DNA of 64,000 nucleotides, from NCBI RefSeq assembly GCF_019634775.1, contig NZ_JAHCAS010000002.1, forward strand, positions 186,001-250,000, read 5' to 3'. This stretch comes from Dokdonella sp. Its GTDB lineage: Bacteria; Pseudomonadota; Gammaproteobacteria; Xanthomonadales; Rhodanobacteraceae. Below, piece after piece: positions 35,176-45,200 of this stretch (positions are counted from its first letter, which is position 1; the number at the start of each line of letters is the position of its first letter). The notes beneath the pieces were generated by a model that did no database searches, had not been told where the DNA came from, and saw only the letters and a program-made list of their open reading frames with translations. Both the position numbers and the translations under genes were made by a program.

Positions 35176-35775
35176 TCAGATCATCACGGCATCGATGCCG
35201 GCGCGCCGTCGCGTCGCCGTGGCGCGACCGAGGGTGTCGGTGTTGAAGGCCGAGTAGGTATCGAACTTGCCACCATACACATGCAGCGACAAAGCCGCGC
35301 GCTGCACCGACAGGTTGCGGCAGGAATGCACGTAGTCCGGGTTGGCGAACGAAACCGCATCGCCGATGCCGAGGATCAGGCTGCGCTCGTGTTCCAGGAA
35401 GGTCGCACCGGGCGTGTCGCTTCTGCGGAACTCCTCGACCATGAGCGCGCCTTCGAGTACGAGTTCGATGCCCCACAAGCCGTCATGGTCGTGCAGCGGC
35501 GTGCGGTGGCCCGGCGGCCAGGCGATCAGCAGGGCGGTGTAGCCGCGCCGCGCGTCGCCGTCGATCAGGAGGCGACGATAGCGCGGTGGGGTTCGGGTCT
35601 GCACCAGTGCGTCCGCGCTGGGGCAGGCATTGATCCAGGGCAGTGAGGCAAGGCGATCGAGCAGTGGCTCGATGTCTGTCGGCCCCGGGGCGTGCGGCAG
35701 CTCGCGCAGGCGTTCGCGTGCCGCGTGGAGCCACGCCGGGTCGACTGCGCCGGGATTGGGATGGGACGTTGCCAT
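35176..35775 (-). CDS. Cysteine dioxygenase-like cupin (thiol dioxygenase)
   Basis: 199 residues of the CDO type I fold. Iron ligands are the two His of [18 protein letters not shown] and a later His in DYVHSCRN; an Arg upstream (PRYRRLL) could bind the substrate carboxylate. Such enzymes oxidise cysteine to cysteine sulfinate or 3-mercaptopropionate to its sulfinate; sequence alone does not decide between them. No Cys follows the HxH motif in the place used for the Cys-Tyr cross-link of animal enzymes (Gly is there). First gene of a two-gene unit with the FAD/NAD(P)-binding protein. Confidence 0.82.
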   Translation of the reverse strand: MATSHPNPGAVDPAWLHAARERLRELPHAPGPTDIEPLLDRLASLPWINACPSADALVQTRTPPRYRRLLIDGDARRGYTALLIAWPPGHRTPLHDHDGLWGIELVLEGALMVEEFRRSDTPGATFLEHERSLILGIGDAVSFANPDYVHSCRNLSVQRAALSLHVYGGKFDTYSAFNTDTLGRATATRRRAGIDAVMI

Positions 35776-36014
35776 GCTGGCCTCGATCTGCCGGTGGCAT
35801 CGGCGCCGATCAGAGCACGCCGGATGTTAGGCCGACGCTAAGGGTGCTCCGATCAATCCCGCAATGGCGTCATGCCATCCGCAAGGTTCGCAGCGGGGTG
35901 GCGTGGCGACGTGCGGGCGCGGGCGCCCGGCCCTTGGCCGCGCCGTTCCGGTCCATGCAGGCGCGGGTTCGGCGTTTTCGGGTAGGCTGCGCGACTTTCC
36001 GCAGGAGCCCGAGC

Positions 36015-36533
36015 ATGACCCTCAAAGCCACGATCACCACCTCGCGCGGCCCGATCCACCTCACCCTGTTTGCCGAGCAGACGCCAGTCACGGTGGCCAA
36101 CTTCGTCAACCTGGCGAAGCGCGGCTACTACGACGGCCTCAACTTCCACCGCGTGATCCCGGATTTCATGATCCAGGGAGGTTGCCCGAGCGGCACCGGC
36201 ACCGGTGGTCCGGGCTATCGCTTCAACGACGAGATCGTGCCCGGACTCAGGCACGATCGCCCGGGCATCCTGTCGATGGCGAATGCAGGCACGCATGGTG
36301 GGCAGGGCACGAACGGCAGCCAGTTCTTCATCACCCACGTGCCGACGTCCTGGCTGGACGGCAAGCACACCGTATTCGGTGCGGTGGTTGGCGCGGAGGA
36401 CCAAAAGGTCGTCGACGCAATCCGCGGTGGCGACAGGATCGAATCGATCACCATCGAGGGCGACACCACGGCCCTGTTCGCCGCCGCGGCACCGCATCTG
36501 GAGAAGTGGAATGCGGTGCTCGACGCGCGCTGA
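36015..36533 (+). CDS. Peptidyl-prolyl cis-trans isomerase, cyclophilin type
   Basis: Catalyses proline isomerisation in protein folding. 172 residues. Cyclophilin core motifs: [23 protein letters not shown] with the active-site FHRxxxxFMx[27 protein letters not shown], and [13 protein letters not shown]. No signal peptide, so cytoplasmic (PpiB-like). It is slightly longer at the C-terminus than E. coli PpiB ([14 protein letters not shown]). GGAG lies upstream of the ATG at 36015. Single gene followed by a REP pair. Confidence 0.94.
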   Translation: MTLKATITTSRGPIHLTLFAEQTPVTVANFVNLAKRGYYDGLNFHRVIPDFMIQGGCPSGTGTGGPGYRFNDEIVPGLRHDRPGILSMANAGTHGGQGTNGSQFFITHVPTSWLDGKHTVFGAVVGAEDQKVVDAIRGGDRIESITIEGDTTALFAAAAPHLEKWNAVLDAR

Positions 36534-36542
36534 GCAGGATTC

Positions 36543-36617
36543 GTAGGAGCCCCCGCAGGAGCCCGTTTGCGGGCGATTCTGTTCGCAGAAAAGCATCGCC
36601 CCTGAAGGGGCTCCTAC
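36543..36617. repeat. REP pair after the cyclophilin gene
   Basis: GTAGGAGCCCCCGCAGGAGC at 36543 begins two nested heads, followed by the palindrome CCCGTTTGCGGGCGAT; the inverted partner GCATCGCCCCTGAAGGGGCT ends in CCTAC at 36617. It sits between the convergent ends of the cyclophilin and YeaQ/YmgE genes and is a likely bidirectional transcription stop. Confidence 0.75.
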
Positions 36618-36630
36618 GGACAGGTGTCGC

Positions 36631-36888
36631 TCAGCGCTTCTTGGTGACCAGGCCGTACAGCACCAGCAACAGGATCGCGCCGATCACCGAAGCGATGAAG
36701 CCGGCGGTCTGGCCGACCGTATACCAGCCGATCGCCTGGCCGGCGTAGGTGGCGACGAACGAGCCGGCGATGCCGAGCAGGATGGTGACGATGATGCCGC
36801 CGGGATCCTTGCCGGGCTTGAGGAACTTCGCCACGATGCCGACAAGCAGGCCGATGACAAGGGTCATGATGATGCCGCGATCGCCCAT
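36631..36888 (-). CDS. GlsB/YeaQ/YmgE family small membrane protein
   Basis: 85 residues with three hydrophobic helices (about 7-22, 30-55, 58-80) and the family's glycine-rich pattern: GLLVGIVAKFLKPGKDPGG, TILLGIAGSFVATY, FIASVIGAILLLVLYG. These are stress-associated inner-membrane proteins of unknown mechanism. ATG at 36888 with GGAGA six bases upstream. Single gene. Confidence 0.88.
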   Translation of the reverse strand: MGDRGIIMTLVIGLLVGIVAKFLKPGKDPGGIIVTILLGIAGSFVATYAGQAIGWYTVGQTAGFIASVIGAILLLVLYGLVTKKR

Positions 36889-37034
36889 TGCATTCTCCGG
36901 TTGATTGAGCCGGGCGGCGCCCGGCGCGCGGCAAGCATACGCTGCCGGTGGATCGCGTCACCATGCCGCGGCAAGCACCCGGGTGTCATGCGGTCAATCA
37001 TTGGTTGCAGCGCAGCATGAATGCGCGTGCGTGC

Positions 37035-37040
37035 TAGAAT
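37035..37040 (+). promoter_or_regulatory. Candidate -10 box of the aminotransferase operon
   Basis: TAGAAT in GTGCTAGAATCCGCCGG, 46 bp before the ATG at 37087; similar to the TAGAAT boxes upstream of nfuA and nhaA. No convincing -35 hexamer at 16-18 bp. Confidence 0.4.
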
Positions 37041-37086
37041 CCGCCGGTTTCCGCACTGTGTTTCCCGCTTTTCGTCGAGGTTTCCC

Positions 37087-38283
37087 ATGCCGAATCTTGC
37101 CGCGCGCATGAGCCGCGCGAAGCCGAGCGCGATCATGCTGGTGGCCGAGAAGGCCAAGCAGCTCAAGGCCGCCGGTCGCGACATCATCAGCTTCTCGATC
37201 GGCGTGCCGAATTTCCTGCCGGGGCCGCACGTCTACGAGGCCGCACGCAAGGCGCTCGAGCACGACAGCGGCCAGTACGGCTCGAACCGCGGCCCGGATG
37301 CGCTGCTCGACGCCTTCCTGCATCACCTCGAAGGCAGCGGCCTGACGGGCTACACGCGGCGCAATGTCGCCACCGGCATCGGCGCCAAGCACATGCTCTA
37401 CAACCTTGGTGAGGCCCTGCTCGACGCGGGTGATCTCATCGTCTTTCCGACCCCGTACTGGACGACCTATCTCGACATCGCCGAGATCCTCGAGGCGCGC
37501 GTGCGCACGCTGCCGTGCCCGGCCTCGCAGAACTACAAACTCACTCCGGCGCAGCTCGACGCAGCCTTGCCTGGCGCGAAGGTGTTCCTGTTCAACAACC
37601 CGTCGAATCCGACCGGCATGGTCTATTCGAAGGACGAGATCGCCGCACTCGCCGATGTGCTGGTCAGGCATCCGGACGTCTGGGTCATCTGTGACGACAT
37701 CTACAACCGCATGGTGTTCGACGGCGTCGGCTACCACAATTTCGTCAACGCCCGCCCCGAGCTGCGCGAGCGCGTGATCCAGGTCGATTCGCTGTCCAAG
37801 ACCTACGGCATGCCGGGCTGGCGCGTCGGCTTCGTCGCCGGTCCCGAGGTGGTCGCGCAGGCCATGGTGACGCTCAACTCGAACCACATCACCAGCATTC
37901 CCGAGGTCGTCAATGCCGCGGCGACCGCTGCACTGGGTGGCCCGCAGGACGTGCCTGAGCAGAAAAACGCCGAGTTCGCGGCCAAGCGCGACCAGGTCCA
38001 TGCCGCCCTGAGCGCGATCCCCGGCGTGGTCTGCCCGCGCCCGCAGGGAGCGTTCTATGCGTTCCCCGACGTTTCCTGTGCGTTCGGCAAGTCGCACGGC
38101 GGCAGGCGTATCGACAACGATGTCGATTTCTGCAACGCGCTGCTGGAGTCGAAGGGCGTGGCCTGCGTGCCGGGCAGCGCCTTCGGCGAACCGCGCGCGC
38201 TGCGCATCTCCTACACGTGTCCGACCGCCCAGCTCGCACCGGGTCTGGCGCGCATCCAGGAATTCTTCGCCGAACTCGTATGA
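37087..38283 (+). CDS. Class I PLP aminotransferase (aspartate aminotransferase type)
   Basis: Transfers the amino group between aspartate (or a related amino acid) and 2-oxoglutarate. 398 residues. Visible: NNPSNPTGMVYS, CDDIYNRMVFDG, PLP-lysine motif DSLSKTYGMPGWRVGF, and RISYTCPT with the conserved carboxylate-binding Arg. This is the subgroup I-gamma/AspC-like family of many bacteria; other amino acids cannot be excluded. ATG at 37087. Its stop overlaps the glutaredoxin start (ATGA), and mdh follows, so the unit handles oxaloacetate-linked metabolism. Confidence 0.9.
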   Translation: MPNLAARMSRAKPSAIMLVAEKAKQLKAAGRDIISFSIGVPNFLPGPHVYEAARKALEHDSGQYGSNRGPDALLDAFLHHLEGSGLTGYTRRNVATGIGAKHMLYNLGEALLDAGDLIVFPTPYWTTYLDIAEILEARVRTLPCPASQNYKLTPAQLDAALPGAKVFLFNNPSNPTGMVYSKDEIAALADVLVRHPDVWVICDDIYNRMVFDGVGYHNFVNARPELRERVIQVDSLSKTYGMPGWRVGFVAGPEVVAQAMVTLNSNHITSIPEVVNAAATAALGGPQDVPEQKNAEFAAKRDQVHAALSAIPGVVCPRPQGAFYAFPDVSCAFGKSHGGRRIDNDVDFCNALLESKGVACVPGSAFGEPRALRISYTCPTAQLAPGLARIQEFFAELV

Positions 38284-38645
38284 GGCCCGCCACGCACCGC
38301 GTCTGCGTCGTGCTGTTCGCCGTCGTCGTGGCGGCGCTGGCTGGCTGCCGCAGGGGCGTCGATGCCGTCGCCGCGCGCGCCGAGGTCGGCGATGCGCCGG
38401 TGGTGCTGCTGTCGACCTCGTGGTGCGGCTATTGCAGCAAGCTGCGCAACGATCTGGCGCTTTGGGGCGTTTCCCATTCCGAGTTCGATGTCGAAGCCAG
38501 CGCCGAGGGACGCCGTGCGTACCATCTCGTCGGCGGGCGTGGTGTGCCCATCCTGCTCATCGGCGACCAGGTCGTGCACGGCTACGCACCGGATCGTGCG
38601 CGCGAACTGATCGCTGCGGCCGGACTCGGCGCGGCGTCCGACTGA
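38280..38645 (+). CDS. Membrane-anchored glutaredoxin-like lipoprotein
   Basis: 121 residues. An N-terminal hydrophobic segment ends in a lipobox (AALAGC, Cys 23), so it is predicted to be an exported lipoprotein. The glutaredoxin fold has the redox motif CGYC (C49/C52), the cis-Pro loop GVPILLIG and [12 protein letters not shown] glutaredoxin outside the cytoplasm would lack glutathione reductase, so it may reduce or oxidise envelope thiols with an unknown partner (inference). ATGA overlap with the aminotransferase; mdh starts 43 bp downstream. Confidence 0.85.
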   Translation: MRPATHRVCVVLFAVVVAALAGCRRGVDAVAARAEVGDAPVVLLSTSWCGYCSKLRNDLALWGVSHSEFDVEASAEGRRAYHLVGGRGVPILLIGDQVVHGYAPDRARELIAAAGLGAASD

Positions 38646-38688
38646 AACCCGATTCCTTCCTCCACTGCCTTCCCGCGAGGTTGCTACG

Positions 38689-39669
38689 ATGAAAGCTCCC
38701 GTCCGAGTTGCCGTCACCGGTGCCGCCGGCCAGATCGGTTACGCCCTGCTGTTTCGCATCGCTGCCGGCGACATGCTCGGTCCCGACCAGCCGGTGATTC
38801 TGCACCTGCTCGAGATCACGCCCGCGCTGCCGGCGCTCAACGGCGTGGTCATGGAGCTCAACGACTGCGCATTCCCGACCCTGCACGGCGTGGTCGCCAC
38901 CGATGACGTCAATGTCGCCTTCAAGGACGTCGACTACGCCCTGCTGGTCGGTGCGCGTCCGCGCGGACCGGGCATGGAGCGCAAGGACCTGCTCGAGGCC
39001 AATGGCGCGATCTTCGGTCCGCAGGGCAAGGCCATCAACGACCATGCCAAGCGCGACGTGCGCGTGCTCGTGGTCGGCAATCCGGCCAACACCAACGCGC
39101 TGATCGCCCAGCAGAACGCACCGGACCTCGATCCGCGGCGCTTCACCGCGATGGTGCGCCTCGACCACAACCGCGCTATCAGCCAGCTTGCCGAGAAGAC
39201 CGGCGCGCTCAATACCGACATCGCCAGGGTGACGATCTGGGGCAACCACAGCTCGACCCAGTACCCCGACATCCACCACACTTCGGTAAAAGGTCGGGCG
39301 GCGCTGTCGTTGGTCGACCAGGCCTGGTACGAAAACGACTTCATCCCGACCGTGCAGCAACGTGGCGCGGCGATCATTAAGGCGCGCGGTGCTTCCTCGG
39401 CAGCCTCGGCGGCTTCGGCGGCGATCGACCACATGCGCGACTGGACGCTTGGCACGAGCGAAGGCGACTGGGTGTCGATGGCGATTCCGTCGGACGGTTC
39501 CTACGGCGTGCCGCCCGGCGTGATCTTCGGCTATCCGGTCACGGTGAAAAACGGCCAGTACGCGATCGTGCAGGGGCTCGACCTCAACGACTTCTCCAAG
39601 GCGCGCATCGCCGCCACCGACAAGGAGCTGCGCGAGGAACGTGCGGCGGTCGAACACCTGTTCGCCTAG
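38689..39669 (+). CDS. mdh: Malate dehydrogenase (NAD-dependent)
   Basis: Interconverts malate and oxaloacetate in the TCA cycle. 326 residues of the LDH/MDH type 2 form common in Xanthomonadales and Burkholderia: NAD motif [18 protein letters not shown], substrate-binding [45 protein letters not shown] and catalytic His in [15 protein letters not shown]. The ATG at 38689 gives the normal N-terminus. The TAG stop (39667-39669) is part of a REP-like head TAGGAGCCCCCGTAGGAGCC. Confidence 0.96.
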   Translation: MKAPVRVAVTGAAGQIGYALLFRIAAGDMLGPDQPVILHLLEITPALPALNGVVMELNDCAFPTLHGVVATDDVNVAFKDVDYALLVGARPRGPGMERKDLLEANGAIFGPQGKAINDHAKRDVRVLVVGNPANTNALIAQQNAPDLDPRRFTAMVRLDHNRAISQLAEKTGALNTDIARVTIWGNHSSTQYPDIHHTSVKGRAALSLVDQAWYENDFIPTVQQRGAAIIKARGASSAASAASAAIDHMRDWTLGTSEGDWVSMAIPSDGSYGVPPGVIFGYPVTVKNGQYAIVQGLDLNDFSKARIAATDKELREERAAVEHLFA

Positions 39670-39754
39670 GAGCCCCCGTAGGAGCCCCTTCAGGGGCGAT
39701 GCCTTTCGTAGGGGGGCATGTCCCCCCCAATCGTCCGCAAACGGGCTCCTGCGG
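39666..39754. repeat. REP pair overlapping the mdh stop
   Basis: Two tandem heads, CTAGGAGCCCCC and GTAGGAGCCCCTTCAGGGGC with GATGC, then an imperfect inverted arm CCGCAAACGGGCTCCTGCGG ending at 39754; a run GGGGGGCATGTCCCCCCC in the middle adds another hairpin. The first head contains the mdh stop codon. A frame reading through the repeat into the kinase gene should not be taken as coding. Confidence 0.75.
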
Positions 39755-39768
39755 AAAACCTTCGCGCC

Positions 39769-41172
39769 ATGAACGAATCCGGATCGTCCCAGGCCAGGGC
39801 CTGGTTGCGACATCCATGGCGTTCCTTGCGGAGCTGGCTGGCCGATGTGCCGGTGGTCGATCCGGTCGAGCGCCGCAATGCGCCGATGGTGCAGCTCGTC
39901 CTGCTCGTGCTCGCCGTGGCGGCTTCGTTGCTGTGGATCTATCGCATCGTTTTCAGCGGTATTCCATGGCGATCAGGCGAAACCGTCGATCTGCTGACCA
40001 GCCTTGGCGTCATCGTCGTGTGCCTGGGAGGCGTGATCCTGATCCGACGCGGGCGCTTCCAGCGGGCCACGCGGATGGTGCTTGCGGTGGTGGCGCTCAT
40101 GTTGTTGGCGGCCTCCGCGCGCAACGGGTTTGACGGCCAGGCCTACGAGCAACCGATGCAGGTCGTCTGGCTCGTGCTTGCCGGACTCATCGTCGGGCGG
40201 CCGGCGCTGTGGTGCATGTATGCGGTGTTGGTGCTGGCGATCGTGCTTGGCATCGCCACCGATATCGCCGCTGACCTGCCCACCGCGGCGGCGCCCCCGC
40301 GGCACGCCGTTTCCGATCGTATCGGCAGCGGCATCATCGCGGCGACCATCTTCCTGCTCGTCACGCTCGCCATCGATCGCAGCGTGGCGGCGCTGCGCGC
40401 GACCCTGCGCGAAGCCAACCGACGTGGAGACCAGCTCGCACTAGCCAATGCGCGCCTGGGCGAGGAGATCGCCGAGCGCGAACGCTTGACCGAGCAGCTC
40501 ATCCATGCGCGCAAGGTCGAGGCGGTGGGACACCTCGCCAGTGGCGTGGCCCACGACTTCAACCACCTGCTCGGCCTGATCCTCGGCCATGCGCGCCGCG
40601 GGATGCGCAGTGATGGGCTCACCGCCGCGAAAGACGCGCTTGGCGGCATCGACTCCGCGGCGCGTCGCGCCACAGCGGTCGCACAGACCCTGCTGAACTT
40701 CAGCCGGCGGGACGCGACGCGGGTCGAGGTGTTCGACGCCAACGAGGCACTCGCCGAACTGCAACCGATGCTCACCCAGCTGTTTGGTGCCGGAGTACGC
40801 CTAGACATCGAGCCGTCCGCCGGGCCGGCCAGGATAAGTTTTGATCGCAACCAGTTCAGCCTGCTCGTGCTCAACATCGCCACCAATGCGCACCAGGCCA
40901 TGCCCGAAGGCGGCAGGTTCCGCATCGCGGTGGATGCCGGCACGACGGATACGGTTTCGATCAGCTTCGCCGACACGGGACAGGGGATGAGCGACGAGGT
41001 ACGCGGACGCATCTTCGAACCATTCTTCACGACCAAGCCGGCCGGGCAGGGCACCGGGCTCGGGCTTGCGGTGGTTGCCAACCTGATTGCCGCGGCCGGC
41101 GGGCGCATCGCGGTGGACAGTCGCCCTGACCACGGCAGCTTGTTTCACATCGAATTGCCGCACGGGTTTTGA
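39769..41172 (+). CDS. Sensor histidine kinase
   Basis: 467 residues. About six membrane helices between residues 40 and 205, with short loops and no large periplasmic domain, so the signal is probably sensed in or near the membrane. A coiled-coil linker (about 205-245) leads to a HisKA-type box HLASGVAHDFNHLLGLILGHA with phospho-His H262, the N box FSLLVLNIATNAHQAMPEGG, and G boxes (FADTGQGMSDEV, GQGTGLGLAVV). Closest in style to NtrB-like kinases with the DFN variant. The ATG at 39769 lies just after a REP pair; an upstream in-frame start would encode the REP. Partner: the response regulator 70 bp downstream. Confidence 0.88.
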   Translation: MNESGSSQARAWLRHPWRSLRSWLADVPVVDPVERRNAPMVQLVLLVLAVAASLLWIYRIVFSGIPWRSGETVDLLTSLGVIVVCLGGVILIRRGRFQRATRMVLAVVALMLLAASARNGFDGQAYEQPMQVVWLVLAGLIVGRPALWCMYAVLVLAIVLGIATDIAADLPTAAAPPRHAVSDRIGSGIIAATIFLLVTLAIDRSVAALRATLREANRRGDQLALANARLGEEIAERERLTEQLIHARKVEAVGHLASGVAHDFNHLLGLILGHARRGMRSDGLTAAKDALGGIDSAARRATAVAQTLLNFSRRDATRVEVFDANEALAELQPMLTQLFGAGVRLDIEPSAGPARISFDRNQFSLLVLNIATNAHQAMPEGGRFRIAVDAGTTDTVSISFADTGQGMSDEVRGRIFEPFFTTKPAGQGTGLGLAVVANLIAAAGGRIAVDSRPDHGSLFHIELPHGF

Positions 41173-41242
41173 AACACGCGTCCTGTCCGGGCATGCTTGA
41201 TGCCGTTCATGCGCGTTGGCATGGGAGGTGGACGGTACGGTC

Positions 41243-41959
41243 ATGTCATTTTCTGTTGCCGTGCTCGAGGATGATGCCGAGTTCAGGGACACGATTCTCG
41301 TGGCCGAACTCAATGCGCTCGGCTTCGCGGCCGAGGGCTTCGCGACCTCGACGGAAATGGTGCGACGCATGCAGCAGATCCGCTTCGACCTGGCCGTGTT
41401 GGACGTCGGCCTGGCCGGTGAGAGCGGCCTCGACGTGGCCCGGCGCCTGCGTGCGACTTCACCGATCGGCATCGTCATGCTGAGCGGGCGCGGCATCCAG
41501 CACGAGCGCGTGCTCGGCTTGCGTGAATCGGCCGACGCCTGGCTCGGCAAACCGGTCGACATTGAGGTGCTTGCCGCCACCCTGGTCAGCGTGGGGCGGC
41601 GTGTGCACCCCGAACCCGTCGCCACGTCCATGGCCGCCACGCCTCCTGCCGCTGCACCCGGCTGGCATGTCGATGCCGCGGCCTGGAAACTGGTCGCCCC
41701 GAACGGGCAGACGCTGGACCTGAACCGGGCGGAGAGACTGCTGCTGGCGCAGTTGTTTGCCCATGCCGGTGAGCCGGTCTGCCGCGAGCAGCTGATCGCC
41801 GGCATCACCTCGATGCCGGACGAGTTCGACCCGCATCGGCTGGACATGTTGCTGCACCGCCTGCGCCGCCGCGTGCTCCTCCAGCTCGGGGCCAGCCTGC
41901 CGGTACGGGCGGTGCGCGGCTACGGCTATGTGGCAGTGGCCGACGGGGAGGACACATGA
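41243..41959 (+). CDS. Response regulator, OmpR/PhoB type
   Basis: 238 residues. Receiver domain (1-120) with acidic pair E9 D10 D11, phospho-Asp D54 (LAVLDVGLAG) and the conserved Lys in WLGKPVD, then a Trans_reg_C winged-helix DNA-binding domain (about 150-235: LDLNRAERLLLAQLF, DPHRLDMLLHRLRRRV, VRAVRGYGYVAV). ATG at 41243; a TTG nine codons upstream is less likely. Cognate partner of the adjacent kinase. The next gene, the giant DUF11 protein, is on the same strand 315 bp downstream and is a possible target (inference). Confidence 0.9.
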   Translation: MSFSVAVLEDDAEFRDTILVAELNALGFAAEGFATSTEMVRRMQQIRFDLAVLDVGLAGESGLDVARRLRATSPIGIVMLSGRGIQHERVLGLRESADAWLGKPVDIEVLAATLVSVGRRVHPEPVATSMAATPPAAAPGWHVDAAAWKLVAPNGQTLDLNRAERLLLAQLFAHAGEPVCREQLIAGITSMPDEFDPHRLDMLLHRLRRRVLLQLGASLPVRAVRGYGYVAVADGEDT

Positions 41960-42274
41960 TTCGCGTCACAATCGTTGACAGACCGGTCAAGGCCGCGCGC
42001 GCTGCTTGAAAACGCAATCGGCGTACGATTTGCACGGCTAATGTGAGCGCAGGCAAGTTTTGGTGAGTGATTCTGTGCGGTCGGTTTTCTTAGGCTTCGT
42101 GCAGGCGGGATCCGACTCGTGCGGTTTCGGCTGTCCACCCGCGGGATGATGTCCCGCCGGGCGGGCGGAGCAGGCCCGGCGCAGATGCGGCCGGATCGAG
42201 TGCCAGCGACAAGATTCACCCGCGGTGTCCGCCAGCCGGGCATGCGCGGGTGCACGTGCAACCCAGGGGGATGT
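41960..42274. other. Upstream region of the DUF11 operon
   Basis: A 315-bp gap with a less G+C-rich stretch at about 41995-42100. No REP, hairpin with T-tract or confident -35/-10 pair could be assigned. The reading frame of the DUF11 protein is open back to 42119, but residues before M(42275) have no export signal, so this is treated as untranslated leader. An operator for the neighbouring response regulator would be expected here if it controls the operon. Confidence 0.35.
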
Positions 42275-45200
42275 ATGTTCAAGCGACTTTCCACATTCAC
42301 GCGCGCCTGTTGGCCCGCTGCGCGACGGGTCATGCTCGTCGTGGCCGGGCTCGCGGCGTTCTCTTCACAGGTGGCCGCGGAAGGCAGCCGCAACCTGCAT
42401 CCATCCACCTATCCCGCCAGCGGCGCGCGCGCGGTGATGGATCTGAGTGGCGGCACCACGTACGGCGGTGTCGCGACCTCCCGGCAGTTCCTGTACGTGT
42501 ATGCGCAGGCCGGCGAGTACATCCTGCTCGGTTCGCGGAACCGGGTCGCCGATGGAGCCACTGAAGGCCCCATCCGTCTCTATGGCCCACGCATTGTTGG
42601 CGCGCCGGTCGGGAGTGGCGGCTTCGGTCCGAAAGGCAACGAGGGCACACCGGCAGCACTGGGGACGCCCGCCTTCATCTGCGACGGCACCGGGACGGGG
42701 GGCAACGGACCGGGCCGTGGTCTCATTCCTACCCGGGCTGCAGAGCTGGCGCGCCCGAGCAGCGCGGATGGCTCGGTCACGGCCCCCGACAGCTGGACTC
42801 CCTGTTACTACGTGGCGCCGACCACCGGCGTCTATGGCGTGTATTTCTCCGGGGCGAGCACCGGTTCCCCGAGCACTCTCGCCAGGAGGGCGGTCGATCC
42901 TCCCGCGGTCATCTCCGCGAATGCGGTCAGTGCATGGGACATCACGGTTCGTTCCGCGGCAGATACGCGCGACGACCTCGATGGCCGCGTGTTCACCTTC
43001 AACTGGACGATGTATCTGGTCAGCAACGGTGCGAACTTCCGCCTGCACAACACGATCTACATCGTCACGGGTGACGGTTATCGCTACAGCCAGGCCCTGC
43101 GCGGCATCGATCCGAATCGCGCCGCCTTCTATGCCAATTCCAAGGGCCTGATCGACGCCGGCAATCCGCTTTACCATGATTTCCGTGGTACCAATGCGTC
43201 GGCAACCGGCTTGCCGTCGGGTGGTGCGGGTGGTGGCAACATCACCTACCAGCTTCCGGAATACCCGATCTTCTTCAGTGATGTCGATCCTTCCGTCGCG
43301 CACAACGCCGAGGTCAACCGGGTGCTGGGCGAACTGGCGATCCCAACCGTCCCGGCCGCGCCGATCCTGCTACCTACTCCGGCCCCCACCTTCGTTGGCA
43401 ATGTTTCCGGCAACCAGTCCAACATCAACGTCGGCGGCACCTTCACGTTCTCGACGCAGAACACGCTGACCTACGAGATCGTCATCCGGCGTGGTGCGAC
43501 CGGGCCTGGCGATACACCACCCAACTGCGTCAGCGACTACGATCCCGCCAATCCCTGCAACCGCGTGCTGACCGGCACTGCGCTCACCGGCTCGCACGCC
43601 GTGCTGTGGGATGGCAGGGACAACAGCGGCAACCCGTTCCCGGTCGGCAATTTCGACGCCCAGATCGTCGGCCGCAACGGTGAAGTCCATTTCCCGATGG
43701 CCGACGTGGAAGCGAACTTCTATGGCGGCCCGACGCTGACCAAGCTCAACGGCAACTTTGCCGGCGGTTCGCCCACGACCGTCTATTACGACGATCGCGG
43801 CTACCGCGCTGCCAACGGCTTCCTCGTTGGCGTGCTCAACGGCCACCTGTGCGGTGCCACCAGCCCCATTTCCCAGCCCGCGCCGACCCACTCGCTGGTG
43901 GGCGTGGATTCCGCCGACCCCAACCTTGCGGGCCCCGGCAAGTACTACCGCTGGTGGACCGGCACGAGCGACACCAACACCGATTGCGCTGCCAGCGCGA
44001 ACGAGTTCTTCGGCACCGCCAAGACGCTCGACCTGTGGGCGCTCGAAAAGACCGTCGAGTACTACCCGGAGATCGAGATCATCGACGCAGCGACCGGCGT
44101 GGATGTCGGCACGGCGGTAGCGGTCAGCCCGCTGGTGCTGCCGGGTGATACGGCATACGGCACCTTTACCTTCTACAACGCCGGCGACACCACGGCGACC
44201 GGCGTGACCTACGGCGTCACGATCGGCAATCCATCCTTGCCGGCCACGTGCCCGGCCAGCGTCAATATCACCGTGCCGAACCCGCCACCGGGCATCACCT
44301 ACACCTACAACCCGGTGACCTGCGTAGTCACGCTGAACAACATGCCGGGGTCGCTGGCACCGGGTCAGACGTTGGGTTTCAGCTTCAACTATGTCGTCGC
44401 GCCGGCCAACCCGGGTCCGATCCCGGTCAACACCACGATCAGTGCCGGCAACGAAACCTGTGTGATCGTGAACGACTGTGCGCCCAACCAGGCACAAGCA
44501 ATCACCAACATCGCCAAGCCGGTCATCAACGTCAGCAAGAGCTCCGTGCCGGCGCCCGGTACCAATGTGCTGATCGGCGACACCATCACCTACACGCTGA
44601 CCGTCAACATCAGCAATGCGCCGCTGACCGGCAATCTCGTGCTGACCGACACGCTGGGCCCCGGCCTGAGTTTCGGCTCGGTGACCGCCAACCCGGGCAG
44701 CCATTTCACGCCCGACGTCTCCAATGCGCCGTTGCTGGAATTCGTCCTGCCGACTGGCAAGGGCATCGGCACGTACACCATCACCTACACCGCCATCGTC
44801 AACAGTTCGGCCGGGACGACGGTGGCGAATCAGGTCACCGCAATCGGCGGCGTCGATCCCAGCGACCCGAATCCCCCGCAACCGACCTGCGGTCCGTGCT
44901 CACTTGAGCACGATGTGCTGCGGCCAACGGTGACGGTATCGAAGGCCTCCAATCCGGCCAGCGGCACGGCGGTGAGCCCTGGCCAGACGATCACCTACAC
45001 GGTGACGGTGGTGGTGGCGAACGCGGCGACGAATGAAGACGCGACGATCACCGACACGCTGAGCGCGAACCAGACGTTCGGCTCGGTGACGAGTTCGACC
45101 GGGTTCACCGGCTGCGTGGGCGCACTGACCTGCACGCTGCCTGCGGGCACGCTGCCGGGCACGTACACCCTGGAGTACACGGCGACGGTGAATGCCAACG

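Noticed and set aside
39718..39768. N-terminal extension of the histidine kinase
   Set aside because: The extra 17 codons are REP sequence; the Met at 39769 follows directly and precedes the first membrane helix at a usual distance.
42119..42274. N-terminal extension of the giant DUF11 protein
   Set aside because: The extension would bury the signal peptide; AGGGGG sits just before the ATG at 42275.
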